From contig DATDBL010000322.1 of assembly GCA_036524855.1 (NCBI GenBank), forward strand, positions 1 through 26,565: a stretch of 26,565 nt of DNA, written 5' to 3'. The notes below the pieces were generated by a model that saw only the letters and a list, made by a program, of their open reading frames with translations, did no database searches and was not told the origin of the DNA. Both the position numbers and the translations under genes were made by a program. The first letter of the stretch is position 1, and every line of letters starts with the position of its first letter. The stretch comes from Aldersonia sp036524855. Its GTDB lineage: Bacteria > Actinomycetota > Actinomycetes > Mycobacteriales > Mycobacteriaceae. Shown piece by piece: positions 1 to 7,362 of the stretch.

Positions 1-1397
1 CGCAGGGTGAGGGTGCGGGCGTGGCGGATCAGCCGGGCCGGTGTCGCGATGAGCCGGTGGCGCAGGGTGGCGATCATGGCCTTGCCGCCGCGCACGCCGT
101 GCCCGACGAGCAGGTCGGCGCGGTCGTCGGAGAGGACGCCGGTGAGTTCGTGCAGCCAGGCGGCGATGTTGGCGGCCAGCAGCGCGCCCCACATCCATGC
201 CCTGTTGACGTTCTTGTCGCCGGAGGGGAGGTGCCGCAGGGCGGCGCCGTGCTTGCTGTCGCGGAAGATGTTCTCGATGATGGTGCGGTGCCGGTACCAG
301 TGCTCCACGGCCGCGGCCCGGTCCGGGCTCGACACGTCGAGGTCGGTCACGATGAACGAGTAGGCATAGATCGCGTCGGCGTCGGCCAGCTCGTCGATCG
401 GCAGCGCGCGCTGCTCCGGGTGCAGGGTGCGGCGCCGCCGCGAGCGCGGGTCGGTGGACACCTGCTCGGGGCTCAGCCGCACCCGGCGGATCAGCAGGGT
501 GGTCTGCGGTGGCCAGTCGGCGGGCCGGTAGTCGGCGACCGCGACCTGCGCGTCGTGCATGTCGATCGCTGCGCGCCAGTCGGTTTCGGCGATGCCGTCG
601 AGCATCCGCCACAGCGGGGCGATGCGTTTGGCGCCGATCGCGAACCCGACACCGGCGGCGTGTGCGGCGCGGGCCAGCGTGCCGGCGAAGTAGCCGGCGT
701 CGGCGCGCAACGCGACCTGCTCGCGGCCGATCCGCTGCGGCAGCGCGGCCAGCGCCCGCTCGAGCAGCTCTGGCGCGGTGGCGCGGGGATCGTCGACACC
801 GGAGCCGAGGTCGGCGGCCAGGGTGAGTTCGGTCTCGGCCCACGTCGCCACGTGCGGGCGGCCCACCCGCTGGCCCTGATGGTTGTAGGCCACACCGTCC
901 TTCTTGCGGCCGTACACCTCCACGTCGGTGGTGTCCAGGTCGATCGTCACCGGGCCCGCGGTCAGCGCGGCGGCCCGCTGCCCGGGCAGCCGGTCGAGCA
1001 TCCGCTCGGTCACCGCCGCCAGCCCGGTCTCCACCGCGAGCCAGTCCCGCTCGTCGAACCGTCGCGCCAGGCCCGCGGCGGTCGTCGAGGACAATCCCGG
1101 CACCGGTACCAGCGCCTGACCCGCGGTGTCGGCGCGCACCCGGTCGAGCCCGACCAGAAAGTCCTGGCCGGCCAGCTGCGCCGACGCCATCCCCACCAGC
1201 AGCTCACCGGGGCGGAATCCCCGGTTGCGCTGCTTGATCGGACCCACCGCGGCGTCCAGCGACCCGATCACGTCGAGCCGTTCCACCAGCTCGGTCACCG
1301 CGACCATGCCGGCGTTGCCGGTCACCGACGGATCCGCTCTGCCGACCCGCACCCGCCGCCGCTTTCCCCTACCCGAATCCTTGCGTATCCTGCTCAC
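1..1397 (-). CDS. IS1380-family transposase, 3' end beyond the left edge
   Basis: The minus strand is open from the left edge to about 1470 and reads as an IS1380-family DDE transposase, which cuts and joins insertion-sequence DNA. Visible landmarks in order are GNAGMVAVTELVERLD near the N-terminus, the acidic motif IDLDTTDVEVYG, KKDGVAYNHQGQRVGRPH, RADAGYF with the second Asp, and a C-terminal HRTIIENIFRDSKHGAALRHL block that supplies the Glu. About 465 codons are present, so only a short C-terminal piece should be missing. I chose the GTG at 1397 because GGAAGGG lies about 10 nt upstream and the protein then begins SRIRKDSGRGKRRR, like relatives with a short basic N-terminus. In-frame ATGs at 1451 and 1469 are alternatives. 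A perfect 10-bp inverted repeat, ACCCGAATCC at 1371-1380 and GGATTCGGGT at 1509-1518, brackets the start and could belong to the element end. The gene looks intact within the window. Confidence 0.9.
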   Translation of the reverse strand, partial: MSRIRKDSGRGKRRRVRVGRADPSVTGNAGMVAVTELVERLDVIGSLDAAVGPIKQRNRGFRPGELLVGMASAQLAGQDFLVGLDRVRADTAGQALVPVPGLSSTTAAGLARRFDERDWLAVETGLAAVTERMLDRLPGQRAAALTAGPVTIDLDTTDVEVYGRKKDGVAYNHQGQRVGRPHVATWAETELTLAADLGSGVDDPRATAPELLERALAALPQRIGREQVALRADAGYFAGTLARAAHAAGVGFAIGAKRIAPLWRMLDGIAETDWRAAIDMHDAQVAVADYRPADWPPQTTLLIRRVRLSPEQVSTDPRSRRRRTLHPEQRALPIDELADADAIYAYSFIVTDLDVSSPDRAAAVEHWYRHRTIIENIFRDSKHGAALRHLPSGDKNVNRAWMWGALLAANIAAWLHELTGVLSDDRADLLVGHGVRGGKAMIATLRHRLIATPARLIRHARTLTL

Positions 1398-1564
1398 CAG
1401 ATGGGTGCCCTTCCGCGCTCTCCGACCTCGTGCCTTGCCAACACGAATCATCCCAGGCCGCAACGGCATCCATCGCTATCTCACCGCGCGTGTCACCCGC
1501 TTATTCGCGGATTCGGGTCTGAGTGCACCGCGGTTCGATATATGTCTCACACCTGGAGGTTGCC
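1398..1564. promoter_or_regulatory. IS end and arsI upstream region
   Basis: This gap separates the transposase start from arsI, which are divergent. It holds one arm of a 10-bp inverted repeat (1509-1518) and an AT-richer stretch, TTCGATATATG, at about 1532-1542. That stretch resembles half of the imperfect palindromes bound by ArsR/SmtB repressors, but I see no complete operator. No arsR-like gene is present. The insertion sequence may have removed the original promoter or regulator (inference). Confidence 0.3.
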
Positions 1565-2050
1565 ATGTCCCGCATCCAACTTGCCCTCAATGTCGATTCG
1601 CTCGACGACTCGGTGGCGTTCTACTCCAAGCTGTTCGGCACGGCGCCGGCGAAAGTGAAGGACGGCTACGCGAACTTCGCGATCGCCGATCCGCCGCTGA
1701 AGCTGGTGTTGATCGAGAACCCCGGCGGGGGCGGGTCGATCAACCATCTCGGTGTCGAGGTCGAATCCAGCGATCGGGTGCACGCCGAGATCGCCCGGCT
1801 CAGCGGGGAGGGGCTGTTCACGCAAGAACAGATTGGCACCACGTGTTGCTTCGCGACCCAGGACAAGGTCTGGGTCGCGGGACCGGCGAACGAGCAGTGG
1901 GAGGTCTACACGGTGCTCGCCGACTCGGAGACCTTCGGCACCAGCCCCGACCTGCTTGCCGCCGACCCCGCCGGCGGGTGTTCCTGCGACACCACCGACA
2001 AGGCCGGTGAGCGCCGCGGCGAAGCTGCCGTCACCGCACCCTGCTGCTGA
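1565..2050 (+). CDS. arsI: ArsI/CadI-type C-As lyase (VOC family)
   Basis: A 161-residue single-domain vicinal-oxygen-chelate (glyoxalase-fold) protein of the ArsI/CadI family. Characterised ArsI enzymes are Fe(II)-dependent dioxygenases that cleave the carbon-arsenic bond of trivalent organoarsenicals; mycobacterial CadI is a cadmium-induced relative. The residues typical of ArsI are in place: Gln5, His61 and Glu113 as metal ligands, and the vicinal pair Cys94-Cys95 that binds arsenic, in GTTCCFATQDKVWV. Extra cysteines near the C-terminus (GGCSCD, final CC) could bind metal. GGAGG at 1555-1559 sits 5 nt before the ATG, which fixes the start. Downstream, the tail of an aquaporin of the kind found in arsenic operons supports the assignment. 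The usual arsR, arsB/ACR3 and arsC are absent nearby. Confidence 0.85.
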   Translation: MSRIQLALNVDSLDDSVAFYSKLFGTAPAKVKDGYANFAIADPPLKLVLIENPGGGGSINHLGVEVESSDRVHAEIARLSGEGLFTQEQIGTTCCFATQDKVWVAGPANEQWEVYTVLADSETFGTSPDLLAADPAGGCSCDTTDKAGERRGEAAVTAPCC

Positions 2051-2111
2051 TCTGGGTGTCCGGGCCGGTCCGCTCGCCAATTCACGCTCACCGCGCTCGG
2101 CTGACACGGCC

Positions 2112-2318
2112 CGTGTTCACCCGGTGTTCGTTAGCCGAGTGATTCGAGATCCGTTCGCCGGGATCGCGCCCGCATCGGTGCCCGGTTTCGTGGCCGCCCA
2201 GTGTGTCGTCGGGCTCGGGCTGATCGTTGCGCTCCACCCCGACGCCGCGGCGGCCGCCGACGCCGTCGTCGTCCCTCATTCCGCTGACCACGGCGCCGAT
2301 CCACGGAGTTCGCCATGA
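2112..2318 (+). pseudogene. C-terminal remnant of an ars-operon aquaporin
   Basis: The frame HPVFVSRVIRDPFAGIAPAS, continuing through VPGFVAAQ to a DAAAAADAVVVPH tail, matches the last membrane segment and tail of MIP/aquaporin-family channels in actinobacterial arsenic operons. The usual NPAV at the second NPA motif has become HPVF, and everything upstream of this segment is missing, so it cannot be a working channel. Its stop codon overlaps an ATG at 2315 (ATGA) that has a GGAG upstream. That is the translational coupling expected for a following arsenate reductase, but the frame after this ATG has no phosphatase motif. The remnant therefore marks a deletion that removed most of the channel and the next gene. 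Positions 2319-2567 hold no gene I recognise. Confidence 0.6.
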
Positions 2319-2567
2319 CCGGCAGCCCACCCGACAGGCCAACCGATGAGCCCAGCCCCTGGCCGAGAACACCCATCGACCCTCGGCGCCACCGCGCCGA
2401 CGTGGTGGTCGCACCCGCCCGGCGAGACCCCCGAAAGAGCCTGCAGGCCAAGCCGAACCGAGTCTGTCCGTTAGCAGAAAGCCAGCCCGGTGGCAATCCG
2501 CACCACCCTGTCTATGCTCCAAGCACTCGCGGCGGGCCACCCGGCGGGGCGGTTGCCACCGTGGGTC

Positions 2568-3020
2568 TCATCCGCGCGTCCAAGTTCGCAGGACGCGGTC
2601 GATGTCGGCCGCGATGGCGGCGGCCCGGTTGGTGGGGCACCGCGGGAGCAGGCGAACGATCGCCGCGGCGAGGTCGTGCCGAAACGCGACGTCCTCGCGG
2701 TCGCGCCACTCGCGATCGCGCTCCCGGCGCCGCTCGCGTGCCACGGCGTCGGCCAGGCAGTGCTCCTCGGCCCCGGCGAGCGCCTCCTCCTCGACCAGGA
2801 AAGCCCTGCCTCGTACCGCTCGCGCGCTCGGGCCCACCGCACCACGACCGCGGAGAGCCCACTCTCCTTCTTGGCGCGCCGGGTCAGTGCGGCATCTCCC
2901 GACGGCAAGAACACCAAAATGGCCGAGGTCGGCGCAGTCCAGGCAGTGCGGTTCGCCGTTCGGACCGCCCCCGCCGCGGTTGCTCCGCGGCGGCCGCCCC
3001 GGTTTCGTGGCTGCGCACAT
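2568..3020 (-). pseudogene. Frameshifted DUF2293-family gene
   Basis: Recognisable DUF2293 sequence is split over two minus-strand frames. One frame gives CLDCADLGHF; the next gives VFLPSGDAALTRRAKKES and SGLSAVVVRWARARERYE; then the first frame resumes with FLVEEEALAGAEEHCLADA through RLLPRCPTNRAAAIAADID to its stop. The first switch lies near 2908-2912, the second near 2801-2815, so the two indels restore the frame about 100 nt later. The usual conserved block after the CPxxRAxxIA motif is also missing, so the C-terminus is shortened. Members are actinobacterial proteins of unknown role. The start is uncertain because the N-terminal part has no clear match. It could be real decay or, less likely, two sequencing errors. 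Confidence 0.65.
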
Positions 3021-3074
3021 TCACCCGATCAGTGTCCTCGTGCGACGGCCAGCGTGCATGGGACAAATGATCAC

Positions 3075-3887
3075 CTACGGCGTCGACCGCCCGGACGCCG
3101 CAGCGTCGAGACGCTCGTAGATTTCACCGAGCAGCGTGGAAAGCCGCTCGTAGTGCGTACCAGCCCAATAAATCCGGCAGCAACTCGGGCACTGCCGGAA
3201 GTCGTCGTAGAAGCGGCGGGTCAGCGGTTCGAGATCATCAACCACGTCCGCCTTGTCGACCCGCACCAACTCCCCGTTGCACCGCAGGCAGCGAGCGAAG
3301 GGGGCGAACCGCCCGCGCAGGTCGAGTCGGCGCACCACCTCGGTGACCTGCTCGACCGGCTGATCCGAGTACACGTACAACCCGCGCTCTACCGCGCGTC
3401 GAGCCAGCAGTCCGCGGTCGCGGGTGAGGAGGATCCGCTGTTGCTCACGGCTGATCTGCGCCAGCGTCGGGTCGTCGGCGTCGGGCGAGTACAAGGCATC
3501 GAAACCCAGCAGTCGCAGCAGGCGGGCGAGCCGACCGACGTTGACGTCGACGACGAACCGAGGATCGCGCAACGGCACGGGTCGCAGCCGCTCGATCGGC
3601 GAGATGTCGAGCGCCTCGAACACCGGATAGACGGCGACCCGTGCGCCCGAGCGCGGCCGGTGCGTGAAGTCGACCGGCGCACCGTCGACGATGATGAGGT
3701 CGATCTCGGTGTGCGGTATCCCCATCGCTTCGATGATGTCTTTCACGGTCTGATGCGCACGCGCCGGCCGGCGGACGGCGACCCCGCGATTCTCCGCGGC
3801 TACGAAGTCGCCGAGTTCGGCGTAAGCGCGGACCTCGACGAAGCCGGTCACCGCGCAATCGTCACGCCGATCGCGGGGCAAGCGCAA
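3075..3887 (-). CDS. Mut7-C RNase-domain protein with N-terminal ubiquitin-like domain
   Basis: A 270-residue two-domain protein. Residues about 15-95 form the Mut7-C ubiquitin-like domain (VEVRAYAELGDFV through RVAVYPVFEALDIS). Residues about 105-260 form the Mut7-C domain, a PIN-like nuclease fold named after C. elegans MUT-7. Conserved acidic positions are Asp114 in FVVDVNVGRLARLLRLLGFD, the DADD run near 136-139, and Asp157 in LLTRDRGLL. A zinc ribbon is formed by Cys200-x2-Cys203 and Cys233-x2-Cys236. Length and domain order match intact homologues. Presumably it is a cytosolic RNase, but no bacterial substrate is established to my knowledge. The start at 3887 is the longest choice; a GTG a dozen codons downstream (before TGFVEVRAYAELG) is also plausible. 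It is divergent from the DUF2182 gene, so 3888-3972 must hold both promoters. Confidence 0.85.
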   Translation of the reverse strand: MRLPRDRRDDCAVTGFVEVRAYAELGDFVAAENRGVAVRRPARAHQTVKDIIEAMGIPHTEIDLIIVDGAPVDFTHRPRSGARVAVYPVFEALDISPIERLRPVPLRDPRFVVDVNVGRLARLLRLLGFDALYSPDADDPTLAQISREQQRILLTRDRGLLARRAVERGLYVYSDQPVEQVTEVVRRLDLRGRFAPFARCLRCNGELVRVDKADVVDDLEPLTRRFYDDFRQCPSCCRIYWAGTHYERLSTLLGEIYERLDAAASGRSTP

Positions 3888-3972
3888 GCCCGCCTTCGAA
3901 CCGCTTGAGCAGCACGCGGGTCGGGTCTACGATCCGGGCACATCCGTCGCGGTGATCGAACGGAGGGACCGA

Positions 3973-4884
3973 ATGCAACATGCCCACTCGTCGGCGGTGA
4001 TGCGCGGTGACCCGAGACAAGCCGCGCTGATCGGTGTGCTGCTCGGGCTCGCCGCCGTCGGCTGGGTGCTGATCGATCGCCGAATGTCCGGCATGGACCG
4101 CGGTCCCGGCACCGACCTGGGCTCGCTCGGCTTCTACGTCACCGCCTGGGTGGTGATGATGGCGGCGATGATGTTCCCGTCGATCATTCCCATGGTCGCC
4201 ACCTACCAGCGGGTGCAGCAGGCCAGGCGGGCCCGCGGACACGCCCTACCGGGCGCCACCGCAGTATTCGTGGGCGGCTACCTGCTCGCCTGGACCGTGT
4301 TCGGTCTCGCCGCGTACGCCCTGTTCGCGCTGGCGCGTGGCCTCGGCTCCGCTCTCGACGGCGGTCGCGTCGCGTTCTACACGGCGGGCGGGGTGCTCGT
4401 CGCCGCCGGCGCCTACCAGTTGACCCCGTTCAAGGACGCCTGCCTGTCCCGATGCCGAAGCCCGGTCAGGTTCGTGATGGAGCATTGGCGCAGCGGAGTT
4501 AGGGGCGCAGCGGAAATGGGCACCCGCCACGGCCTCTGGTGCATCGGCTGTTGCTGGGCACTGATGGCGTCACTGTTCGCGCTCGGGGTGATGAGCGTGG
4601 CGTGGATGCTGCTGGTCGCGGCGATGATCGCGACCGAGAAGCTGCTGCCCTGGAAGTGGATCGCGAAGAGCACGGTCGCCGTCGTGCTGGTGGCGCTGGG
4701 GCTGGCGGTCGCGTTCGTCCCGAGTCACGTGCCGGGTCTGACGGTCCCGGATTCCGGCACCGTGCACGACGACATGCAGATGCAGGGCATCGCGGCCGCG
4801 GCTGGTGCACCGGGCTGCTACCCCTGCCAGGCGAACTCGCGGAAGTGCCCGTTCTTGCCGGTGTTGTCGAACGCCAGCCCGTAG
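3973..4884 (+). CDS. DUF2182 membrane protein
   Basis: A 303-residue polytopic inner-membrane protein of the DUF2182 family (predicted metal-binding membrane protein). Hydrophobic segments lie at about 18-34, 55-75, 95-120, 134-150, 196-220 and 233-250. Family landmarks are the methionine-rich helix VMMAAMMFPS (61-70), LTPFKDACLSRC (150-161) and WCIGCCWALM (189-198). The ATG at 3973 is preferred because GGAGGGA lies 5 nt upstream; an in-frame GTG at 3952 lacks such a site. The last 22 codons are antisense to the convergent DUF1326 gene and encode an extra cysteine-containing tail (GCYPCQANSRKC). DUF2182 and DUF1326 genes are often neighbours in other genomes, suggesting a shared but unknown, possibly metal-related, role. 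Confidence 0.85.
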   Translation: MQHAHSSAVMRGDPRQAALIGVLLGLAAVGWVLIDRRMSGMDRGPGTDLGSLGFYVTAWVVMMAAMMFPSIIPMVATYQRVQQARRARGHALPGATAVFVGGYLLAWTVFGLAAYALFALARGLGSALDGGRVAFYTAGGVLVAAGAYQLTPFKDACLSRCRSPVRFVMEHWRSGVRGAAEMGTRHGLWCIGCCWALMASLFALGVMSVAWMLLVAAMIATEKLLPWKWIAKSTVAVVLVALGLAVAFVPSHVPGLTVPDSGTVHDDMQMQGIAAAAGAPGCYPCQANSRKCPFLPVLSNASP

Positions 4885-5426
4885 TCGGGATCGTCGTACC
4901 TCCCGATGATGCTGCGAGCGATGGGCAGATCGGCACCCATCGGGTGAAACACGTTGACGATCCTCATGACCGCCGAGGTCCCCGTTGCATGCAGGCCTTC
5001 GACCTCGAATTCCATGATGCCCGGGACCTCCACCCGTTTGCGGTCGCCGTCGGAGGTGAACGCGATGGGGACGAACTTGACGCCCAACTGCTCGCCGATC
5101 AACCCCGCGAGCATCTCGGGCGGGCCGCCCTGCGCACCGGACAGCACCGCACCGAGCGCCTCCCGCTGCGGCGCCTCCGCGCGCTCGTCTATGTAGAGGG
5201 CCACCCGCCACCCGCCCTCGGCCATCACCGCCGGAGCGTCCGCGACCATGATCACGTTGAGGCCGTCGAGCCGCACCCCGTCGCTGTTGCCCTCATCGAT
5301 GTGCAGGATCAGCGGAACACGACATCGCTCGTTGTCGGCCGGACCCTGCAACGACGAGGTGATGCACGGGCACAGGATGTCGCAGTTGCAGTTTTCGAAG
5401 TATTCGCCGCGCAGATGCCACGCCAT
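4818..5426 (-). CDS. DUF1326-family protein
   Basis: A 202-residue soluble protein of the DUF1326 family. It opens with WHLRGEYFENCNCDILCPC, whose four cysteines (13, 15, 19, 21; spacing CxCx3CxC) are the family hallmark and look like a metal or redox site. It ends DYGLAFDNTGKNGHFREFAW, also typical. The ATG at 5426 has an AGGGAG site a few bases upstream; an upstream in-frame ATG at 5468 adds only a basic, non-conserved stretch. The gene is convergent with the DUF2182 gene and overlaps its 3' end by 67 bp. Its promoter should lie between 5427 and 5609, where I see no other gene. Function is unknown; the pairing is the best clue. Confidence 0.87.
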   Translation of the reverse strand: MAWHLRGEYFENCNCDILCPCITSSLQGPADNERCRVPLILHIDEGNSDGVRLDGLNVIMVADAPAVMAEGGWRVALYIDERAEAPQREALGAVLSGAQGGPPEMLAGLIGEQLGVKFVPIAFTSDGDRKRVEVPGIMEFEVEGLHATGTSAVMRIVNVFHPMGADLPIARSIIGRYDDPDYGLAFDNTGKNGHFREFAWQG

Positions 5427-5609
5427 TGCAGAACTCCCTTCCTTCCGAACCCGTCGTCGCCGAGGCACTCGGACAGCAGCCGCTGTTCGGTTTCTCGTTC
5501 AATTGTCCTCGCCGTCGGAACCGAGGTCCAGATCTCGGGTGCCCGAACACTGGGGAGCAACGCCGGGCCGTCAGCCGCAGCGCGGGGGTGGTGTCCGTGG
5601 CGGCTGGGT

Positions 5610-6023
5610 TCACCCGACGTAGTCGAGGCGGGCACGTTGATGCACCACCGTCTCGAGGTTGCGCGCGATGGCCGCCCTGTTGAGCTGCGCGTCGAACGAC
5701 GCCACGCGGGCACCGACGGTCTCCGCGGCCAGCAACACACAACAGTCGGGCATTTTCAACCTGGTAGCCGCGCGTAACTCCGCAAGTTTCACGGCGGTGT
5801 CGTCGGGAACGGGCAGCTCGCGGACTTCCAAGTCCCGCAGGATCGTCCAGACGAGGTCGAGGCGGTTCTCCCGAGCGGGAAGGACCAACACGTCGGCAAG
5901 GGTCAGCGAGTTGGCCCCGAAATCGTCATCGATCTCTCGGGCGAGCAGTTCCGCAGCACGATCGTGGTGGACGTTCTCGCCATCGAGATATGCGATGAGA
6001 ACGCTGGCATCCAGCACGATCAC
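5610..6023 (-). CDS. VapC-type PIN toxin
   Basis: A 137-residue PIN-domain protein, toxin of a type II TA pair; PIN toxins of this kind are Mg-dependent RNases that cut tRNA or rRNA. It starts MIVLDASVLIAYLDGENVHH with catalytic Asp5, followed by TLADVLVLPARENR (an Asp where Glu is more common), MPDCCVLLAA with Asp93, and ASFDAQL with Asp111. The GTG at 6023 overlaps the antitoxin stop codon (GTGA) and lies a proper distance from GGAGGA, so I prefer it over the ATG at 6032, which would touch the ribosome-binding site. Coupling to the upstream antitoxin is the standard vapBC layout. It appears intact. Confidence 0.85.
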   Translation of the reverse strand: MIVLDASVLIAYLDGENVHHDRAAELLAREIDDDFGANSLTLADVLVLPARENRLDLVWTILRDLEVRELPVPDDTAVKLAELRAATRLKMPDCCVLLAAETVGARVASFDAQLNRAAIARNLETVVHQRARLDYVG

Positions 6024-6397
6024 GCAAGCCATTCCTCCCGGAGCGTATCGAGGTAATCGCTCGGATACATGCCGGTGAGAGCCCCGCTGTGTGCGCGCAC
6101 GGCAGCGAGTCTGCGGCGGTGGCGCTCGTCGTGGGCACCTTGGGCGGCGCGATGTCCTTCCATTGCGAGTTGCACAAGCAGTTGTGCGCGGCTCAGACCA
6201 GGCCAGCGGATCGCCGCAGCATCCAACGCAAGGGCGAGATCGTCGGTCTCGGTGACGATGTCGAGCGGGACCAGCACCTTCGTCTCCGGGTAGTACGCGG
6301 CCGGCGACCCGCGTACGCGAGCACCTGGAACCGTGACGCGGTAAGCTGCCCAATCACCAGGCTTGGTTGAGCGACCTTCGAGGTGACCGTCCGCCAT
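6020..6397 (-). CDS. Antitoxin partner of the PIN toxin at 5610-6023
   Basis: A 125-residue protein directly upstream of, and overlapping by 4 nt, the PIN toxin gene. The core VTVPGARVRGSPAAYYPETK, VLVPLDIVTETDDLALALDA, RWPGLSRAQLLVQLAMEG and the ending GALTGMYPSDYLDTLREEWL resemble actinobacterial VapB-type antitoxins that precede PIN toxins. No clear ribbon-helix-helix or AbrB motif is seen, so the DNA-binding mode is unknown. No ATG, GTG or TTG occurs between the conserved core and the ATG at 6397, so this start seems forced. That ATG overlaps the start codon of the divergent SRPBCC gene in the palindrome CATG, so the two genes must share or nest their control regions. Confidence 0.7.
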   Translation of the reverse strand: MADGHLEGRSTKPGDWAAYRVTVPGARVRGSPAAYYPETKVLVPLDIVTETDDLALALDAAAIRWPGLSRAQLLVQLAMEGHRAAQGAHDERHRRRLAAVRAHSGALTGMYPSDYLDTLREEWLA

Positions 6398-6818
6398 GCA
6401 CTTTGAGCAATCCATCGACATCGACGCCCGGCAGCAGCGCGTGTGGGAGGTGCTCAGCGACCTCGAAGCGTGGCCGCAGCGGATCGAGACGGTCGACGTC
6501 GTCGAACTGCTCACACCCGCTCCTGTGGGTGAAGGCAGCTGCGTGCGTCTCGAGCAACCGAGGCTCCCAGCGGGCACATGGGCGGTCACCGTCTGGGATG
6601 CGCCGTCCTACTTCGAGTTCCGCCAGAAGTCCGGCGGCGTTACCAATGTCGCGGGCCATCGTGTCGAGGCGCTGGAGGAAGGCCGCTCCCGCCTGACCCT
6701 GACTCTGGATATGCGAGGCCTGCTGGTCCCAGTCTTCGGTCGGATCTACAAGGGCCTGACCAACCGTTACATGACCGTCGAGGCTCAGGGCATGAAGCGC
6801 GCAGCCGAGTCCGCTTGA
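6396..6818 (+). CDS. SRPBCC (polyketide cyclase-like) protein
   Basis: A 140-residue protein with the START/SRPBCC fold pattern: MHFEQSIDIDARQQRVWEVL, then a Trp-Pro (LEAWPQRIETVDVVELL), the mid-domain GTWAVTVWDAPSYFEFRQKS, and the long C-terminal helix region GLLVPVFGRIYKGLTNRYMT. Such single-domain proteins bind hydrophobic ligands; no catalytic role can be read from the sequence. GAGGTGA at 6379-6385 lies about 10 nt before the ATG, inside the opposite-strand antitoxin gene. The two start codons overlap by 2 bp. The gene is complete. Confidence 0.82.
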   Translation: MHFEQSIDIDARQQRVWEVLSDLEAWPQRIETVDVVELLTPAPVGEGSCVRLEQPRLPAGTWAVTVWDAPSYFEFRQKSGGVTNVAGHRVEALEEGRSRLTLTLDMRGLLVPVFGRIYKGLTNRYMTVEAQGMKRAAESA

Positions 6819-6837
6819 GACTCCGCCGCGTCCCGCA

Positions 6838-7042
6838 ACTACCAGGCTTTGCAGCGGTCCACCGCGAAGGGCTCGCCCAGGCCTTGCCGTTGTTCGTCGT
6901 TCCGGCTGATGGCGCGCTCGCGTTGCGCGTGCGCCTCGATCACTACCTACAGCTGGTCCGCGCCGAACTGCATATCGCCATCGCCAACGGCGAGTCGGTC
7001 GGCGACATCGCCGCGGCTGCGCAAGTGCGGGTGCCATTCTGA
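6838..7042 (+). pseudogene. Unrecognised gene fragment
   Basis: A short frame reading LPGFAAVHREGLAQALPLFV, then ALALRVRLDHYLQLVRAELH and IAIANGESVGDIAAAAQVRV to a stop. The composition is protein-like and predicts a helical C-terminal domain, but no start codon with a ribosome-binding site is seen, and upstream the frame merges into antisense of nothing recognisable. Probably the tail of a gene whose front was lost. I do not recognise the family. Confidence 0.3.
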
Positions 7043-7362
7043 ACCGACGACGACTTATCGAGCATGATGGCCGACCGCGGCGCCAATCCGTTGCTCCGGT
7101 CCTACCTGTGGGGTCTTATCCAGCCGGAATCGATTGGTTCGTCAACCTCGCCGAGAGCAATTCGGCGCCGAAAGAGGAAGGTTCTCCAAGTCGCGCGTAC
7201 CGCGCTCGGGCAAGACGGTTGGCCGTTGGTGGGCGGGGCCGGCTTGACGACTGCAAGATAGAGCGTATCTGGTGAGCGGGCGTCACATCGGGGTGGTGAG
7301 CAGCGCGGCGTCCGCCGTCTCGTGACCAGCGGGAGGCAAGCGAGCTGGGGGATAGTGGTGAG
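7043..7362. other. Intergenic region upstream of the LAL regulator
   Basis: About 320 bp without a convincing gene. A 65-codon plus-strand frame from 7064 has protein-unlike composition and no ribosome-binding site. The promoter of the LAL gene should lie in the right half. I see no clear promoter hexamers or operator repeats. Confidence 0.4.

Noticed and set aside
21..1658. 545-codon plus-strand open frame
   Set aside because: It is antisense to the clearly recognisable IS1380 transposase and has the arginine/glycine/histidine-rich composition of a GC-driven shadow.
2490..3908. 472-codon plus-strand open frame
   Set aside because: Antisense to the Mut7-C gene and the DUF2293 relic, both of which match known families.
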